Shown here in pieces: positions 9,216 through 19,027 of a DNA stretch of 64,000 bases. The notes below the pieces were generated by a model. The model was given only the letters and a program-made list of their open reading frames with translations, was not told where the DNA came from and ran no database searches. The stretch is from Actinobacteria bacterium UBA2272 (GTDB lineage Bacteria > Actinomycetota > Coriobacteriia > Anaerosomatales > Anaerosomataceae), in the NCBI GenBank assembly GCA_002347725.1, contig DDXA01000004.1, positions 930,001-994,000 of the forward strand, in the 5' to 3' direction. The translations under genes were made by a program, and so were the position numbers. The number at the start of each line of letters is the position of its first letter. The stretch's first letter is position 1.

Positions 9216-10139
9216 ATGACTAACGTGATCGAGACCACCGGTCTTGTGAAGGACTTCGGTAAGGTGCGGGCGCTCGACGGACTCGATCTGAGCGTCGCCA
9301 GGGGCGAGGTGCACGGCTTCCTCGGCCCCAACGGCGCCGGCAAGACGACTACCATCCGCGTGCTGCTCGGCTTGTTGCACGCCGACGCGGGGAAAGCGAC
9401 GCTGCTTGGCGGCGATCCCTGGAACGACGCGGTCGCACTGCACCGGACGATCGCGTACGTTCCGGGCGACGTGGAGCTGTGGCCGAATCTCACGGGCGGC
9501 GAGGCGATCGACCTGCTCGGCCGGCTGCGCGGCGGACTCGACATGGCACGACGGGACGAGTTTGTGGAGCGCTTCGACCTCGACCCCACCAAGAAGGGCC
9601 GCACGTATTCCAAAGGCAACCGTCAGAAGGTCGCGCTCATCTCGGCGCTCGCTTCCGACGCCGAACTGCTGCTTCTGGATGAGCCCACCGCCGGTCTCGA
9701 TCCGCTCATGGAGGCGGTCTTCCAGGAGGTCATCCGCGACATGAAGGCCGAGGGGCGCACCGTGTTGCTCTCGAGCCACATCCTCGCGCAGGTCGAAGTG
9801 CTGGCCGACCGCATCTCGATCATTCGGCTCGGCAAGGTGGTGGAGTCCGGTACCCTGAAGGACCTGAGGCACCTCACGCGCACGACGTTCACGGTGGAGA
9901 CGGCCCGCCCGGCCGACGCGATCTCGCAGCTGCCAGGCGTGTTCAACTACGAGCTCACCGACGGTCAGGCTCGCTTCGACGTGGATGCCGAGCACGTGGG
10001 ATTGGTCGTGGAGGCGCTCGCGGCACTCGGTGTGCGTGCGATCACGTCGCGTCCACCCACGCTCGAGCAGCTGCTGTTGCGCCACTACGGTGACGAGATG
10101 ACCGGGCACAGCGGCGAGAGGGCGGAGGTGGCGCGATGA
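9216..10139 (+). CDS. ABC exporter ATP-binding protein (DrrA/CcmA type)
   Basis: 307 residues starting at an ATG preceded by GAAGGAG. Walker A is [10 protein letters not shown] (~residues 34-43). The signature region [14 protein letters not shown] replaces the usual LSGGQ with SKGNRQ, as is common in DrrA-like exporters. Walker B is [12 protein letters not shown], with the H-loop SSH after it. The C-terminal ~90 residues form the extra domain found in COG1131 exporter ATPases. The stop overlaps the start of the permease gene by 4 bases (ATGA), so the two are coupled. With the TetR gene upstream this forms a regulated drug or antibiotic exporter; the substrate is unknown. Confidence 0.9.
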   Translation: MTNVIETTGLVKDFGKVRALDGLDLSVARGEVHGFLGPNGAGKTTTIRVLLGLLHADAGKATLLGGDPWNDAVALHRTIAYVPGDVELWPNLTGGEAIDLLGRLRGGLDMARRDEFVERFDLDPTKKGRTYSKGNRQKVALISALASDAELLLLDEPTAGLDPLMEAVFQEVIRDMKAEGRTVLLSSHILAQVEVLADRISIIRLGKVVESGTLKDLRHLTRTTFTVETARPADAISQLPGVFNYELTDGQARFDVDAEHVGLVVEALAALGVRAITSRPPTLEQLLLRHYGDEMTGHSGERAEVAR

Positions 10140-11761
10140 CGGCGACCGCCCCCGCGCGTGGCGGCGGCACGCTGGCCGGCACGGGCTCCCTCGTGCGGCT
10201 GATGCTGCGCCGTGATCGCGTGAAGCTGCCGAGCTGGATCCTCGGCATATCACTGTTCTGGCTCTACTACACGCGCCTCGTCCCGAAGGCGTACCCCACG
10301 CGGTCCGACCTCGACGCCATCGTCTCCATGATGGGCGGGGCGGCCGGCCGGATGTGGACGGGTCCCACGTACTTCCTCGACAACATGACGTACGAGACCT
10401 TCATCCCGGCCGCGTACGGCGGCTATCTGATTCTGGTCATCGTCCTCATGAGCATCCTGCTCATGGTCCGGCACACGCGCGTGGAGGAGCAGACCGGCCG
10501 CGCGGAGCTCGTGCGCGCGAGTGTGGTGGGGCGGCACGCGCCGCTCACCGCGGCACTGATGGTGGCGCTCATCGCGAACGCCGCCGTGGCAGTGCTGGTG
10601 GCACTCATGATGATCGCCGATCCCGTCTTCTCCACGGGTGGATCGCTCCTGTTCGCCGCAGGGTGCTTCGCGACCGGTATCGCGTTCGCGGGGCTTACGG
10701 CGGTGATCGTGCAGGTCGCCGAGTACTCCCGAACCGCTACGAGCCTGGCTGCCGGTCTGGGCCTCGGCGGTGCGTTCCTTATCAAGGGCCTCGGCGACAT
10801 GGGTCACGAACACGGCACGCTGCTCTCCTGGTTCTCGCCGATGGCGTGGCCGCAGCAGACCGCCCCGTTCGTGCTCGACCGCTGGTGGCCGCTCGCGTTC
10901 TCGCTCGCGTTCGCCGTGGTGACCATCGCGCTCGGCTACGCGCTCTCCGCTCGGCGCGACGTCGGTGCGGGGCTTATCGCCCCCCGCGCGGGACGAGCGC
11001 GCGCCGCGGGCTGGCTCGGCACGCCGATCGGCCTGGCCTGGCGTCTCGAGCGTCGTGCGATCTTGTGGTGGGCGCTCGGACTCGGTTTTCTCGGCATGGC
11101 GATGGGCGCGTTCGCCGAGCGCGCCGTCCCGGGCGAGATGCCCGAGGCGTTGTTGCAGGTCCTCGGCGGGGCGGAGAACATCACCGCGGGCTATCTCGCC
11201 TACATGGGCATCTTCATGGCGACGATCGTCGCCGTCTACGCGGTCCTCGCGATGCAGGGCCTGCGTGCAGAGGAGGCCGGCGGACGCGGCGAGCCGGTGC
11301 TGGCGTCCGCGGTGAGCCGCTGGTCGTGGCTCGGCGCGAGCGTGCTCGTTGGCGCGGCCGGCGTGGTGATCATCATGGCAGTGGCGGGCGCGGCGACCGG
11401 GCTCGGTGCAGCCTCTGCGTTGGGCGACAACTCGCTCATCTGGGACGTCACCGCGGCACACCTCAATCACGCACCGCCGGTCCTCGTGGTGCTCGGCGTG
11501 GCCGCGCTACTCTTCGGGCTACTGCCGAGGGCGACGGGTGCGGCGTGGGCCGTGGTGGTGTACGGGTTCATGGTGGGGACGTTCGGTGCGCTCATGGAAC
11601 TGCCCGATGTTGCGTTCGACCTGTCGCCGTTCGAGCATGCGGCCCGGATGCCGCTCGAGGAGTTCGAGCTTGCGCCGATCGTGGTTCTCTTAGCCGTTGC
11701 GGGGTTCCTAACGGTGGCCGGACTTGTCGGCTTCAGGAGGCGCGATCTCGACATCACGTGA
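10136..11761 (+). CDS. ABC exporter permease, 12-TM polyketide-exporter type
   Basis: 541 residues with about 12 predicted membrane segments in two similar halves. This matches the double-length permeases of the TnrB3-like putative exporters of polyketide antibiotics (COG3559). The N-terminus [19 protein letters not shown] and the internal cytoplasmic repeat [17 protein letters not shown] begin the two halves and share the R-x-x-R-x-x-x-W pattern. It overlaps the ATPase gene by 4 bases. Such transporters usually give self-resistance or detoxification; the family fit is good, but no substrate evidence exists. Confidence 0.85.
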   Translation: MTATAPARGGGTLAGTGSLVRLMLRRDRVKLPSWILGISLFWLYYTRLVPKAYPTRSDLDAIVSMMGGAAGRMWTGPTYFLDNMTYETFIPAAYGGYLILVIVLMSILLMVRHTRVEEQTGRAELVRASVVGRHAPLTAALMVALIANAAVAVLVALMMIADPVFSTGGSLLFAAGCFATGIAFAGLTAVIVQVAEYSRTATSLAAGLGLGGAFLIKGLGDMGHEHGTLLSWFSPMAWPQQTAPFVLDRWWPLAFSLAFAVVTIALGYALSARRDVGAGLIAPRAGRARAAGWLGTPIGLAWRLERRAILWWALGLGFLGMAMGAFAERAVPGEMPEALLQVLGGAENITAGYLAYMGIFMATIVAVYAVLAMQGLRAEEAGGRGEPVLASAVSRWSWLGASVLVGAAGVVIIMAVAGAATGLGAASALGDNSLIWDVTAAHLNHAPPVLVVLGVAALLFGLLPRATGAAWAVVVYGFMVGTFGALMELPDVAFDLSPFEHAARMPLEEFELAPIVVLLAVAGFLTVAGLVGFRRRDLDIT

Positions 11762-11861
11762 TGGTCCTGAGCTGCCTCACGGAAATCTCGCGGGCTATGC
11801 GCGCGTTCCGATGGACTCCGGGCAGCCGCAGCCGTACGCCTGCTGTGGCCATCAGGTCACA

Positions 11862-11873
11862 TACTGATACACT
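11862..11873 (+). promoter_or_regulatory. Candidate extended -10 promoter for the first amino-acid ABC operon
   Basis: TGATACACT (11865-11873) is an extended -10 element (TGn plus TACACT) about 130 bases before the ATPase start. No good -35 hexamer is visible, which is tolerated by extended -10 promoters. The 240-base gap after the exporter permease otherwise shows no gene. Confidence 0.4.
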
Positions 11874-12001
11874 GTTCCCTACTCGGAAGAGCGGGACCGC
11901 TGCTGCCAGCCGGTCGACGTGGAGCGCCAACTTCCGAGGCTGCCCACTTTGCGCACCGTCAAGAGATGCATACCAGGGCCCGCACGGCAGAGGAGCAGTC
12001 T

Positions 12002-12727
12002 TTGATCAAGCTCGTTGGCGTGAACAAGCACTTCGGACTCCATCATGTCCTCAAGGACATCAACCTTGAGGTGCCCATGGGTCAGAAGCTCGTCGTCATC
12101 GGCCCGTCCGGCTCCGGCAAGTCGACGCTTATCCGCTGCATCAACATGCTCGAGCGCCCGAGCTCCGGACACGTGATCGTCGACGCCGTGGACCTCATGG
12201 CGCACCGCGCTCCGGTCGCCAAAGTCCGGCAGTCGGTCGCGATGGTCTTCCAGTCGTTCAACCTCTACCCGCACAAGACGGTACTCGAGAACGTGACGCT
12301 TGCCCCGATCGTGGTGTGCGGTGTGTCCAAGGAGGAAGCGACCACCTCGGCGCTCAAGTACCTCGAGCGTGTCGGTCTTCGCGAGAAGGCTGACCAGTAC
12401 CCGGCGCAGCTCTCCGGCGGTCAGCAGCAGCGGGTCGCCATCGCGCGGGCGCTCAACATGCACCCCAAGGTCATGCTGTTCGACGAGCCGACCTCGGCGC
12501 TCGACCCCGAGATGATCCAGGAAGTGCTCGACGTCATCATCGACCTGGCCCAGAGCGGCATCACCATGATCGTGGTCACCCACGAGATGGGTTTCGCGCA
12601 GGAGGCCGCCGACCGCGTCATCTTTCTCGATGAGGGCAGCATCATCGAAGACGGGACGCCCCAGCACTTCTTCACGAACCCGCAGCATGACCGCACCAAG
12701 CTCTTCCTGAGCAAGATCCTGCGGTAG
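12002..12727 (+). CDS. glnQ: Polar amino-acid ABC importer, ATP-binding subunit
   Basis: 241 residues from a TTG at 12002, chosen because GGAG lies 6 bases upstream and because family members begin with (M)I-x-L-x-x-V-x-KHFG. An ATG at 11966 is the alternative. Motifs are Walker [12 protein letters not shown]-loop [11 protein letters not shown], signature [15 protein letters not shown], Walker [15 protein letters not shown] and H-loop VTHEMGFA. The FNLYPH and THEMGFA strings are typical of the GlnQ/HisP/ArtP group. The gene starts a four-gene cluster with a binding protein and two permeases. The substrate within the polar amino acids cannot be fixed; the gene symbol is by family only. Confidence 0.9.
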   Translation: MIKLVGVNKHFGLHHVLKDINLEVPMGQKLVVIGPSGSGKSTLIRCINMLERPSSGHVIVDAVDLMAHRAPVAKVRQSVAMVFQSFNLYPHKTVLENVTLAPIVVCGVSKEEATTSALKYLERVGLREKADQYPAQLSGGQQQRVAIARALNMHPKVMLFDEPTSALDPEMIQEVLDVIIDLAQSGITMIVVTHEMGFAQEAADRVIFLDEGSIIEDGTPQHFFTNPQHDRTKLFLSKILR

Positions 12728-12756
12728 CGCGCAGGCCACCATCATCACGGCTGGTC

Positions 12757-12773
12757 GAGGCCCGCCGGGCCTC
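12757..12773 (+). terminator. Intercistronic hairpin before the binding-protein gene
   Basis: GAGGCCC (12757-12763) pairs with GGGCCTC (12767-12773) around a GCC triloop, followed by TTATG. It sits 30 bases after the ATPase stop. It could partly terminate transcription or stabilise the downstream message for the abundant binding protein. Confidence 0.5.
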
Positions 12774-12808
12774 TTATGCACCACTAGCACCGTACGCGTC
12801 ATCGTGTG

Positions 12809-12826
12809 CCCCGGGTGAATCCGGGG
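12809..12826 (+). other. Hairpin immediately upstream of the binding-protein ribosome-binding site
   Basis: CCCCGG (12809-12814) pairs with CCGGGG (12821-12826) around GTGAAT. The Shine-Dalgarno AAGGAGG follows at once, so the structure may affect mRNA stability or initiation. No riboswitch class is recognised. Confidence 0.35.
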
Positions 12827-12840
12827 GAGAAGGAGGAAGC

Positions 12841-13680
12841 ATGAAGAAGACAGTACTGTTGCTGCTCGCGCTCGTCCTGGCGTTCAGCGCGTTCGGTCTC
12901 GCCGGTTGTGGCTCGGAGGAGCCCGCCGAGGAGCCCGCAGGCGAAGAGCCCGCCGAGGAGCCGGCTGCCGAGCTGCCCGCCGGCGTGCAGGCGATCAAGG
13001 ACTCCGGCAAGCTGCGCGTGGGCGTCAAGGCCGACGTGCCGAACTTTGGTCTGCAGGATGCGGCCACCGGCGAGTTCGAAGGCATGGAGATCGATCTTGC
13101 CTACGCGCTGGCCGAGCGCATCGGGCTTACCGCCGATGACGTCGAGTTCGAGGCCGTCACGGCCAAGACCCGCGGTCCGCTGCTGGACAACGGCCAGCTC
13201 GACGTGGTCATCGCCACCTTCACGATCAAGCCCGAGCGTCTCGAGCAGTGGAACTTCTCGGACACGTACTACCAGGACGAGGTCGGTCTGCTCGTGAAGA
13301 AGGACTCCGGTATCGCGAGCCTGAGCGACCTCGACGGCAAGACCGTCGGCGTTGCGCAGGGTGCGACGACGCGCGACGCGGTCCAGGTTGAGGCCGACGC
13401 GGCGGGCATCAAGGTCACCTTCCTCGAGTTCGCGAGCTATCCGGAGATCAACGCCGCTCTCGAGTCGGGCCGTGTCGATGCGTTCTCCGTCGACAAGTCC
13501 ATCCTCTCGGGTTATGTGACCGATGACTCGGTCATCCTCCCGGACGGCTTCTCGCCGCAGGACTACGGTATCGCGAGCAAGCTCGGCACCGACGATCTGC
13601 GCGACTTCATCAACGAGATGCTCGTCGACATGCAGGGCAATGGTGAGATGGACGCTCTGCTTGCCAAGTGGGGACTCTGA
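12841..13680 (+). CDS. Polar amino-acid ABC importer, substrate-binding lipoprotein
   Basis: 279 residues. The N-terminus is a lipoprotein signal, MKKTVLLLLALVLAF with lipobox LAGC at residues 20-23. A low-complexity Glu/Pro/Ala linker (EEPAEEPAGEEPAEEPA) follows and holds the domain off the membrane. The rest is a family 3 solute-binding fold: the LRVGVKADVPNFG strand, the MEIDLAYALAERIG segment, and the R-x-x-x-x-x-F-T-like region TFTIKPERLEQWNFSDTYY. Two intergenic hairpins precede it, which suggests it is expressed more strongly than the ATPase. Glutamate, aspartate, glutamine or histidine are possible ligands. Confidence 0.9.
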   Translation: MKKTVLLLLALVLAFSAFGLAGCGSEEPAEEPAGEEPAEEPAAELPAGVQAIKDSGKLRVGVKADVPNFGLQDAATGEFEGMEIDLAYALAERIGLTADDVEFEAVTAKTRGPLLDNGQLDVVIATFTIKPERLEQWNFSDTYYQDEVGLLVKKDSGIASLSDLDGKTVGVAQGATTRDAVQVEADAAGIKVTFLEFASYPEINAALESGRVDAFSVDKSILSGYVTDDSVILPDGFSPQDYGIASKLGTDDLRDFINEMLVDMQGNGEMDALLAKWGL

Positions 13681-13707
13681 TCCTTCGCGATCGGAGAACA
13701 ACCGGGC

Positions 13708-14415
13708 ATGTCTGAGATCATCGCGAGCATAGGCTTCCTCCAGCAGGGGCCGTTCTCCATACCCCGCTGGGAGGCCGTGTTCTCGAACATAGACGTGCTC
13801 TGGGCGGGAGCGCTCGTAACGCTGCTGGTGGCGTCCCTGGGGCTGGCGATGGCGCTGGCCCTGGGGACCGTCATCGGTGTGATGTCGGCATCGCACTGGA
13901 AGCTCCCGCGCGCCCTTGCACGAGCCTACGTCGAGTTCTACCAGAACACCCCGCTACTCATTCAGGTGTTCATGCTCTTCAACGCCATCCCACTCGTCTT
14001 CCCCGGGCTGTTCATCCCGGTCATCGTGATCGGCATCTTCGGTGTCGGCATGTACCACGGCGCCTATATCGCCGAGGTCGTTCGCGCCGGGATCCAGTCG
14101 ATCGGGCGGGGACAGCTTGAGGCCGCGCTGTCCCAGGGATTCACGTACGTGACGGCGATGCGCTACATCATCATCCCGCAGGCCATGCGCATCGTCTTGC
14201 CGCCGCTCACCAATCAGGCGGTCAACCTGATCAAGAACACCTCGGTCATCGCCATCATCGCCGGCGGCGACCTCATGTACGCGGGTGACTCGTTTGCCGG
14301 CCGCTACGGCCACTACGGTCCGACGTACGTGATCGTGGGTCTCGGGTACTTCCTGATGTGCTTCCCGCTGGCCGTTCTCACGCGACGCCTTGAAGAACGC
14401 ACGAGGGCGGCGTGA
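13708..14415 (+). CDS. Polar amino-acid ABC importer permease 1
   Basis: 235 residues with five or six membrane segments. The core carries the family EAA loop, here GQLEAALSQGFTYVTAMRYI followed by IPQAMRIVLPP, which contacts the ATPase. The N-terminal segment GALVTLLVASLGLAMALALG matches the HisM/GlnP TIGR01726 region. Its stop (TGA, 14413-14415) overlaps the next permease start by one base, so the two are translated together and probably form a heterodimer. Confidence 0.9.
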   Translation: MSEIIASIGFLQQGPFSIPRWEAVFSNIDVLWAGALVTLLVASLGLAMALALGTVIGVMSASHWKLPRALARAYVEFYQNTPLLIQVFMLFNAIPLVFPGLFIPVIVIGIFGVGMYHGAYIAEVVRAGIQSIGRGQLEAALSQGFTYVTAMRYIIIPQAMRIVLPPLTNQAVNLIKNTSVIAIIAGGDLMYAGDSFAGRYGHYGPTYVIVGLGYFLMCFPLAVLTRRLEERTRAA

Positions 14416-15101
14416 TGGAAGCCTTCATGAACAGCCCGGTCATGGAGATGCTGACCGATCCGGTCCTGTACATCGGCCTGGGGTACGGTCTTCTGCTCAC
14501 GCTGCAGATCGCTGGCCTGTCCATAGCGCTGAGCTTCGTGTTCGGGACGATCATCGGGTCGATGCGCTACACGGGGCTACCGGTCATCAGCCATGTCGCC
14601 ACGATCTACATCGAGGTTATCCGCAACCTGCCGACGTTGCTCCTCATCTTGGTGAGCTACTTCGTGCTTGGACTTCCCGCGATGTGGGCGGCCACCATCG
14701 GCCTCACCATCTACACCTCGGCGATCATCGCCGAGGTCATCCGCGGCGGCCTCAACTCGGTACCGACCGGCCAGTGGGAGGCAGCGCGCTCGCAGGGGTT
14801 CTCCTTCCTGCAGTCGATGCGCTACATCGTGCTCCCGCCGGCGGTGGTCAAGATGATCCCGCCGATCGTGTCCCAGTTCGTCACCGTGATCAAGGACTCG
14901 TCGTTCGCCATGGCGATCGGCGCCTACGAGCTGATGTTCAAAGGAACGATCCTTGCGGCGAAGTACTGGAGGCCAGCGCAGATCATCACGATCTACCTCG
15001 TGATCTCGCTTGTCTACTTCATCATCAACTTCGCGATATCGACTGTCGCGCGGCGTCTGCAGACCAAGATGTCGGTCGGCCGGGGCGGTATCGGCGACTA
15101 G
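14415..15101 (+). CDS. Polar amino-acid ABC importer permease 2
   Basis: 228 residues. The ATG at 14415 shares its A with the upstream stop (TGATG); a GTG three bases earlier is also possible. The EAA loop reads GQWEAARSQGFSFLQSMRYI, then LPPAVVKMIPPIVSQF, close to permease 1. It ends the importer cluster and is followed by two hairpins. The order ATPase, binding protein, permease, permease is one of the usual layouts for glutamate/aspartate-type systems. Confidence 0.9.
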   Translation: MEAFMNSPVMEMLTDPVLYIGLGYGLLLTLQIAGLSIALSFVFGTIIGSMRYTGLPVISHVATIYIEVIRNLPTLLLILVSYFVLGLPAMWAATIGLTIYTSAIIAEVIRGGLNSVPTGQWEAARSQGFSFLQSMRYIVLPPAVVKMIPPIVSQFVTVIKDSSFAMAIGAYELMFKGTILAAKYWRPAQIITIYLVISLVYFIINFAISTVARRLQTKMSVGRGGIGD

Positions 15102-15149
15102 CGATCGGCGGAGCTGCCCACACGGCTCGGTGCTTGCTGTACGTCTACC

Positions 15150-15191
15150 GTCGGCTTCGCCGACCACGCGGCTCACGCTGGCGATAGCGTG
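15150..15191 (+). terminator. Two hairpins ending the first amino-acid ABC operon
   Basis: GTCGGC-TTC-GCCGAC (15150-15164) is a perfect six-pair stem with a triloop. A second stem, CACGCT-GGCGAT-AGCGTG (15174-15191), follows. No T tract is present, so termination strength is uncertain. Confidence 0.45.
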
Positions 15192-15230
15192 GCTTGCGGA
15201 CACTCATGACTGTGGTGTGAGGTAGACCAG

Positions 15231-17192
15231 ATGCTGCGTGCACTCCTCGAGTCTGCGAAGTTCGTGATGCTGGTCGTAGACCCGGCGGATGAGTCCATCA
15301 TCGAGATCAACGACGAAGCGGTCGCGTTCTACGGCTGGACGCGCGAGCAGTTTCTTACGATGAGCATGGCCGACATCGACGTCGGAGCCGAGCCGAGCGC
15401 CTGGACAATGCTTGGGGGCGGGTACGGCGGCGAGTCGGGGGAGACCCGTCGCCGGCATCGGTGCTCGAACGGCACCGTGCGCTACGTCGATGTGCGCAGT
15501 GGGACTCTCGACCACGAGGGTCAGCGTCTGCAGCTTGTCATCGTCGTGGATGTCACCGAACAGACCGAGATCGAGCGCTCCCTGGCGACCGAGGCGTTCA
15601 CGCTCCGCGCCATGCTAGAGCAGTCCCGCGACGGCATCGTGGTCCTCAACCAGTCCGGGGGTGTCTACGAGGCGAACCTGAAGTTCGCCGAGATGCTCGG
15701 CTACTCCCCGGAGGAGGTGCGGCGCCTTCACGTATGGGACTGGGAGCATCAGCATAGTGCCGACGAGGTCAGAGAGATGATCAGGACCGTCGACGGCGAC
15801 GGCGATCACTTCGAGACGCTGCACCGGCGCAAGGACGGTTCCACCTTCGACGTCGAGATCTCAACGAACGGCCTGCCCGTCGGCGGAGAGAAGCTCATCT
15901 TCTGCATCTGCCGGGACATCACCGGGCGCAAGCAGGCCGATGCGGCGTTGCAGGAGAGCCACGACATGCTTGCCGATCTCGCCGCGCAGGTCCCCGGTGT
16001 GGTGTATCAGTATCGGCTCGACCCGGACGGCAGTTCGGCGTTCCCGTACGCGAGTCCCGGGATGAACGACATCTACGAGTACGCGCCCGAGGACGTGCGC
16101 GAGGATGCGACGCCGGTCTTCGGTCGGCTGCATCCCGAGGATATCGACCGAGTCACCGCCGACATTCTCGAGTCCGCGCGTACGCTCGCGCCGTTCCACT
16201 GCGAGTTCAGGGTAGTGCTACCACGCCAGGGTTTGCGCTGGCGTCTCTCGGACGCGTCCCCGCAGCGGCTCGAGGGCGGCGGCACATTGTGGCACGGGGT
16301 TATCTCAGACGTCACCGATCGCAAGGTGGCCGAGCAGGCGCTTGCGGTCCTCAACGCCGAACTCGAGCAACGCGTCCGCGAGCGCACGGAGGAGCTTGGG
16401 GGCGCGTACGACGAGCTCCTGAAGGCGAACCAGCGGCTCGACGAGGCCAACCGGGTCAAGGGCGCGTTCCTCGCCAACATGAGCCATGAACTGCGTACCC
16501 CCCTGAACTCCATCATCGGCTTTTCGACGTTGCTCGAGCAGGAACTCGCCGGCCCACTGACTGACGAACAGCGCAAGCAGATCGGCATGATCAACCAGTC
16601 GGGCAGGCATCTGCTCACGCTTGTGGACGAGATACTCGACCTGTCGAAGATCGAGGCGGGACAGTCGCGGCTTCAGGTAGGGCAGTTCGCGCTCGCGGAG
16701 CTCCTCGCCGAGGTGGCGGGGGTGCTCGAGCCGCTCGCCCTCGAGAAGGGGCTGCGCCTCGATGTCTCAGACGCGTGCGACGACAGCCCGTCGATGACGT
16801 CGGACTACACGAAAGTCAAGCAGATACTCCTGAATCTGGGGGGCAACGCGGTCAAGTTCACCCGCTCCGGTCACGTGCGCATCTCCGTTGAGCGCGATTG
16901 CGACGGGTGGGTGCGTCTCGCCGTGGCGGACACAGGACCGGGCATCCCTCAGGACCGCCTTGACGACGTCTTCGCGCCGTTCGTCCAGGTTGCCGGTGCC
17001 GACGCCATGAGGCCTTCAGGCACCGGACTAGGGCTGACCATCTCTCGCGAGTTCGCGACGCTGCTCGGGGGTACGCTGAGCGTGACGAGTGTGATCGGCA
17101 CAGGGACCGAGTTCGCGCTCGACTTGCCGATCGTTCATCCGCAGACCCCGGGGGCCGAGCGGGAGCAGGCGCCCGTCGGTGACCAAGCGTGA
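15231..17192 (+). CDS. Cytoplasmic PAS-domain sensor histidine kinase
   Basis: 653 residues without membrane segments. There are three PAS domains: ~1-110 (ending VDVTEQ), ~122-232 (ending CRDITGRK) and ~245-365 (ending ISDVTDRK). A coiled coil ~366-410 leads to the HisKA domain with phospho-acceptor H419 in MSHELRTPLNSIIGFS, then a HATPase with N-box NLGGNAVKF, G1 DTGPGIP and G2 GTGLGLTIS. It ends without a receiver domain and no response regulator is nearby. The stop overlaps the start of a heme-sensor kinase by 4 bases. This suggests the two kinases are produced together and may share a target or form mixed complexes. The PAS ligands are unknown. Confidence 0.9.
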   Translation: MLRALLESAKFVMLVVDPADESIIEINDEAVAFYGWTREQFLTMSMADIDVGAEPSAWTMLGGGYGGESGETRRRHRCSNGTVRYVDVRSGTLDHEGQRLQLVIVVDVTEQTEIERSLATEAFTLRAMLEQSRDGIVVLNQSGGVYEANLKFAEMLGYSPEEVRRLHVWDWEHQHSADEVREMIRTVDGDGDHFETLHRRKDGSTFDVEISTNGLPVGGEKLIFCICRDITGRKQADAALQESHDMLADLAAQVPGVVYQYRLDPDGSSAFPYASPGMNDIYEYAPEDVREDATPVFGRLHPEDIDRVTADILESARTLAPFHCEFRVVLPRQGLRWRLSDASPQRLEGGGTLWHGVISDVTDRKVAEQALAVLNAELEQRVRERTEELGGAYDELLKANQRLDEANRVKGAFLANMSHELRTPLNSIIGFSTLLEQELAGPLTDEQRKQIGMINQSGRHLLTLVDEILDLSKIEAGQSRLQVGQFALAELLAEVAGVLEPLALEKGLRLDVSDACDDSPSMTSDYTKVKQILLNLGGNAVKFTRSGHVRISVERDCDGWVRLAVADTGPGIPQDRLDDVFAPFVQVAGADAMRPSGTGLGLTISREFATLLGGTLSVTSVIGTGTEFALDLPIVHPQTPGAEREQAPVGDQA

Positions 17193-18844
17193 ACATCGAA
17201 GGGCGGTACAGCGGGATGCGTGGCAGTACTGCGACCATGGGCGGTCGTCTCGCGCTGACTGTGATGACGGTATTCATCATCGCCTCGGTGCTCGTCGTCA
17301 TGCTCGTGCGAGACCAACTGCGCACTCACGTATTGCACGATGCGCGAGAGCGCGCCGACCTACTCGTCACGCGCAGCCTCGCCATCCACAGTTACTTCAA
17401 CAAGGAGCTCAAGCCGGAGCTGTTCGGGCTGACCGGCCCTGTGCTCGACGAGGACGCCTTCGTCCCGTCATGGATGTCGTCGACCTACGCGATCAGACGG
17501 ATCGGGAGCCACGCCGACCAGGACTCCGCCAACTACTACTACAAGGAGTGCGCGATCGACGCGCGCAGTCCCGAGAACGAGGCCGACGCTCACGAGGCCG
17601 CGTTCCTGCGCATACTCAACGCAGACCCGACGGTGCAGGAGGAGTCCGGCATCAGGGAGATCGACGGCGAGCAGGTCTTCTACCTTCTCAAGCGTGGCGA
17701 GACGATGGAGGAGTCGTGCCTTCGTTGTCACAGCACGCCGGAAGCGGCGCCGGCTGAGATGGTTGCCTACTACGGTCCGGACCGCAGCTTCGGGCGGTGG
17801 GAGGGGCAGGTGGTCTCTGCGATCTCGATCCGTATCCCCGTGGACGTCGCGTACGCCGAGGCCGACGTCGTGGCCGGGCGTCTGTCCGGGCTCCTGTTGG
17901 TGCTTCTGATTGCTGTCCTTACCGTCATGGTCGCATGGGTTCGTCGCAACGCCGTGCGTCCGCTCGCGACGATGGCTTCAGGTGCGCGGGCTATCACTGA
18001 CGGCACGAAGTCGCTGCGCGAGGGGTTCGGGGTTCGCGGCCCACGTGAGGTCGAGGAGGTGGGTCTCGCCTTTGACGCGCTGGCAGTCGAGCTGGACGAG
18101 CGTATCACCGAGCTTGAGAACGCCTACGCGGCACTCGCCGCATCGAGTTCCACCCGCGAGCGGTTCCTCACCAACTTGAGCCATGAACTGCGCACGCCGC
18201 TTAACTCCATCATCGGCTTCTCGGACATGATGCTCGTCGGCCATGCCGGCCCGCTAACCGATGAGCAGCGACTGCAACTCGGTATGGTCATGAGTTCCGG
18301 ACAGCACCTGCTCCGACTGGTCGAAGAGCTGCTCGAGTACTCCGCGGTGCGTGCCGGTGCGGTCGTGGTGACTCCCGTCGACTTCCGGCCGTGCGAGGTC
18401 GTGATGGGCGTGGTGCGGATGTTCGAGCCCACCGCGAGCGAGAAGGGTCTCACGCTCACGATGGGTGAGTGCGCGCATGACTACACGGCGGTGACCGACC
18501 GCTTCAAGGTGGAGCAGATCCTCATCAACCTCGTGGGCAATGCAGTCAAGTTCACCGGGTCAGGGAGCGTCACAGTCTCGCCGAGGACTGACGGCCCCGA
18601 TCTGGTGGTCGAGGTAGAGGATACGGGACCCGGCATCCCCGGCGAGCAGTTGACGTCGGTGTTCGAGGAGTTCCATCAGGTGACAGGCGACACGAGGATC
18701 AAGCCGACGGGCACGGGCCTTGGTCTGACGATCGCCCGGGAGCTGGCCCGCATGCTTGGTGGCGACATAACGCTGCAAAGTGCCGTGGGGGAGGTCACCG
18801 TCTTCACTCTGAGGGTCCCGCTGAAGTACGCGGATTCCGCGTGA
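17189..18844 (+). CDS. Membrane histidine kinase with c-type heme (Tll0287-like/DUF3365) sensor domain
   Basis: 551 residues from a GTG that overlaps the upstream stop (GTGA). TM1 spans ~20-40 and TM2 ~232-251; between them lies an extracytoplasmic domain. That domain contains CLRCH (C177, C180, H181), the covalent heme-c attachment motif placed as in Tll0287/DUF3365 sensors. A HAMP-like segment (~252-305) and coiled coil lead to HisKA with H332 in LSHELRTPLNSIIGFS, then HATPase motifs NLVGNAVKF, DTGPGIP and GTGLGLTIA. A redox or gas (NO, CO, O2) sensing role is inferred from heme sensors of this family. It needs a cytochrome c maturation system elsewhere in the genome. No response regulator is adjacent. 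Confidence 0.85.
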   Translation: MNIEGRYSGMRGSTATMGGRLALTVMTVFIIASVLVVMLVRDQLRTHVLHDARERADLLVTRSLAIHSYFNKELKPELFGLTGPVLDEDAFVPSWMSSTYAIRRIGSHADQDSANYYYKECAIDARSPENEADAHEAAFLRILNADPTVQEESGIREIDGEQVFYLLKRGETMEESCLRCHSTPEAAPAEMVAYYGPDRSFGRWEGQVVSAISIRIPVDVAYAEADVVAGRLSGLLLVLLIAVLTVMVAWVRRNAVRPLATMASGARAITDGTKSLREGFGVRGPREVEEVGLAFDALAVELDERITELENAYAALAASSSTRERFLTNLSHELRTPLNSIIGFSDMMLVGHAGPLTDEQRLQLGMVMSSGQHLLRLVEELLEYSAVRAGAVVVTPVDFRPCEVVMGVVRMFEPTASEKGLTLTMGECAHDYTAVTDRFKVEQILINLVGNAVKFTGSGSVTVSPRTDGPDLVVEVEDTGPGIPGEQLTSVFEEFHQVTGDTRIKPTGTGLGLTIARELARMLGGDITLQSAVGEVTVFTLRVPLKYADSA

Positions 18845-18849
18845 GCTCC

Positions 18850-18875
18850 TGGCCGGCCGTGGGAAGGGCCGGCCA
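18850..18875 (+). terminator. Strong GC hairpin after the kinase pair
   Basis: TGGCCGGCC (18850-18858) pairs with GGCCGGCCA (18867-18875) around an eight-base loop, 6 bases after the kinase stop. It lacks a T tract. The remaining ~150 bases before the next gene show no recognised RNA family or promoter. Confidence 0.5.
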
Positions 18876-19027
18876 CGGCGTGTCCGCCGCCTCGCTCGAT
18901 TCGGCCGTGCGCGCGATGTGATGCGCGTGGTGGCAATGGGCAAGAACGAAGCATCAAGCCGCGCCGGGCCGTCGGCCTGTTTTCTGCTGCATGAGGAAGC
19001 CCGGGAACCCACCGAAGGGGGTACGCA

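Noticed and set aside
18876..19027. A cyclic-di-GMP riboswitch upstream of a CWB2 gene
   Set aside because: A few short strings (GGCAA, AAGCC) recall GEMM elements, but the conserved GCAAAGCC core and paired helices are not present.
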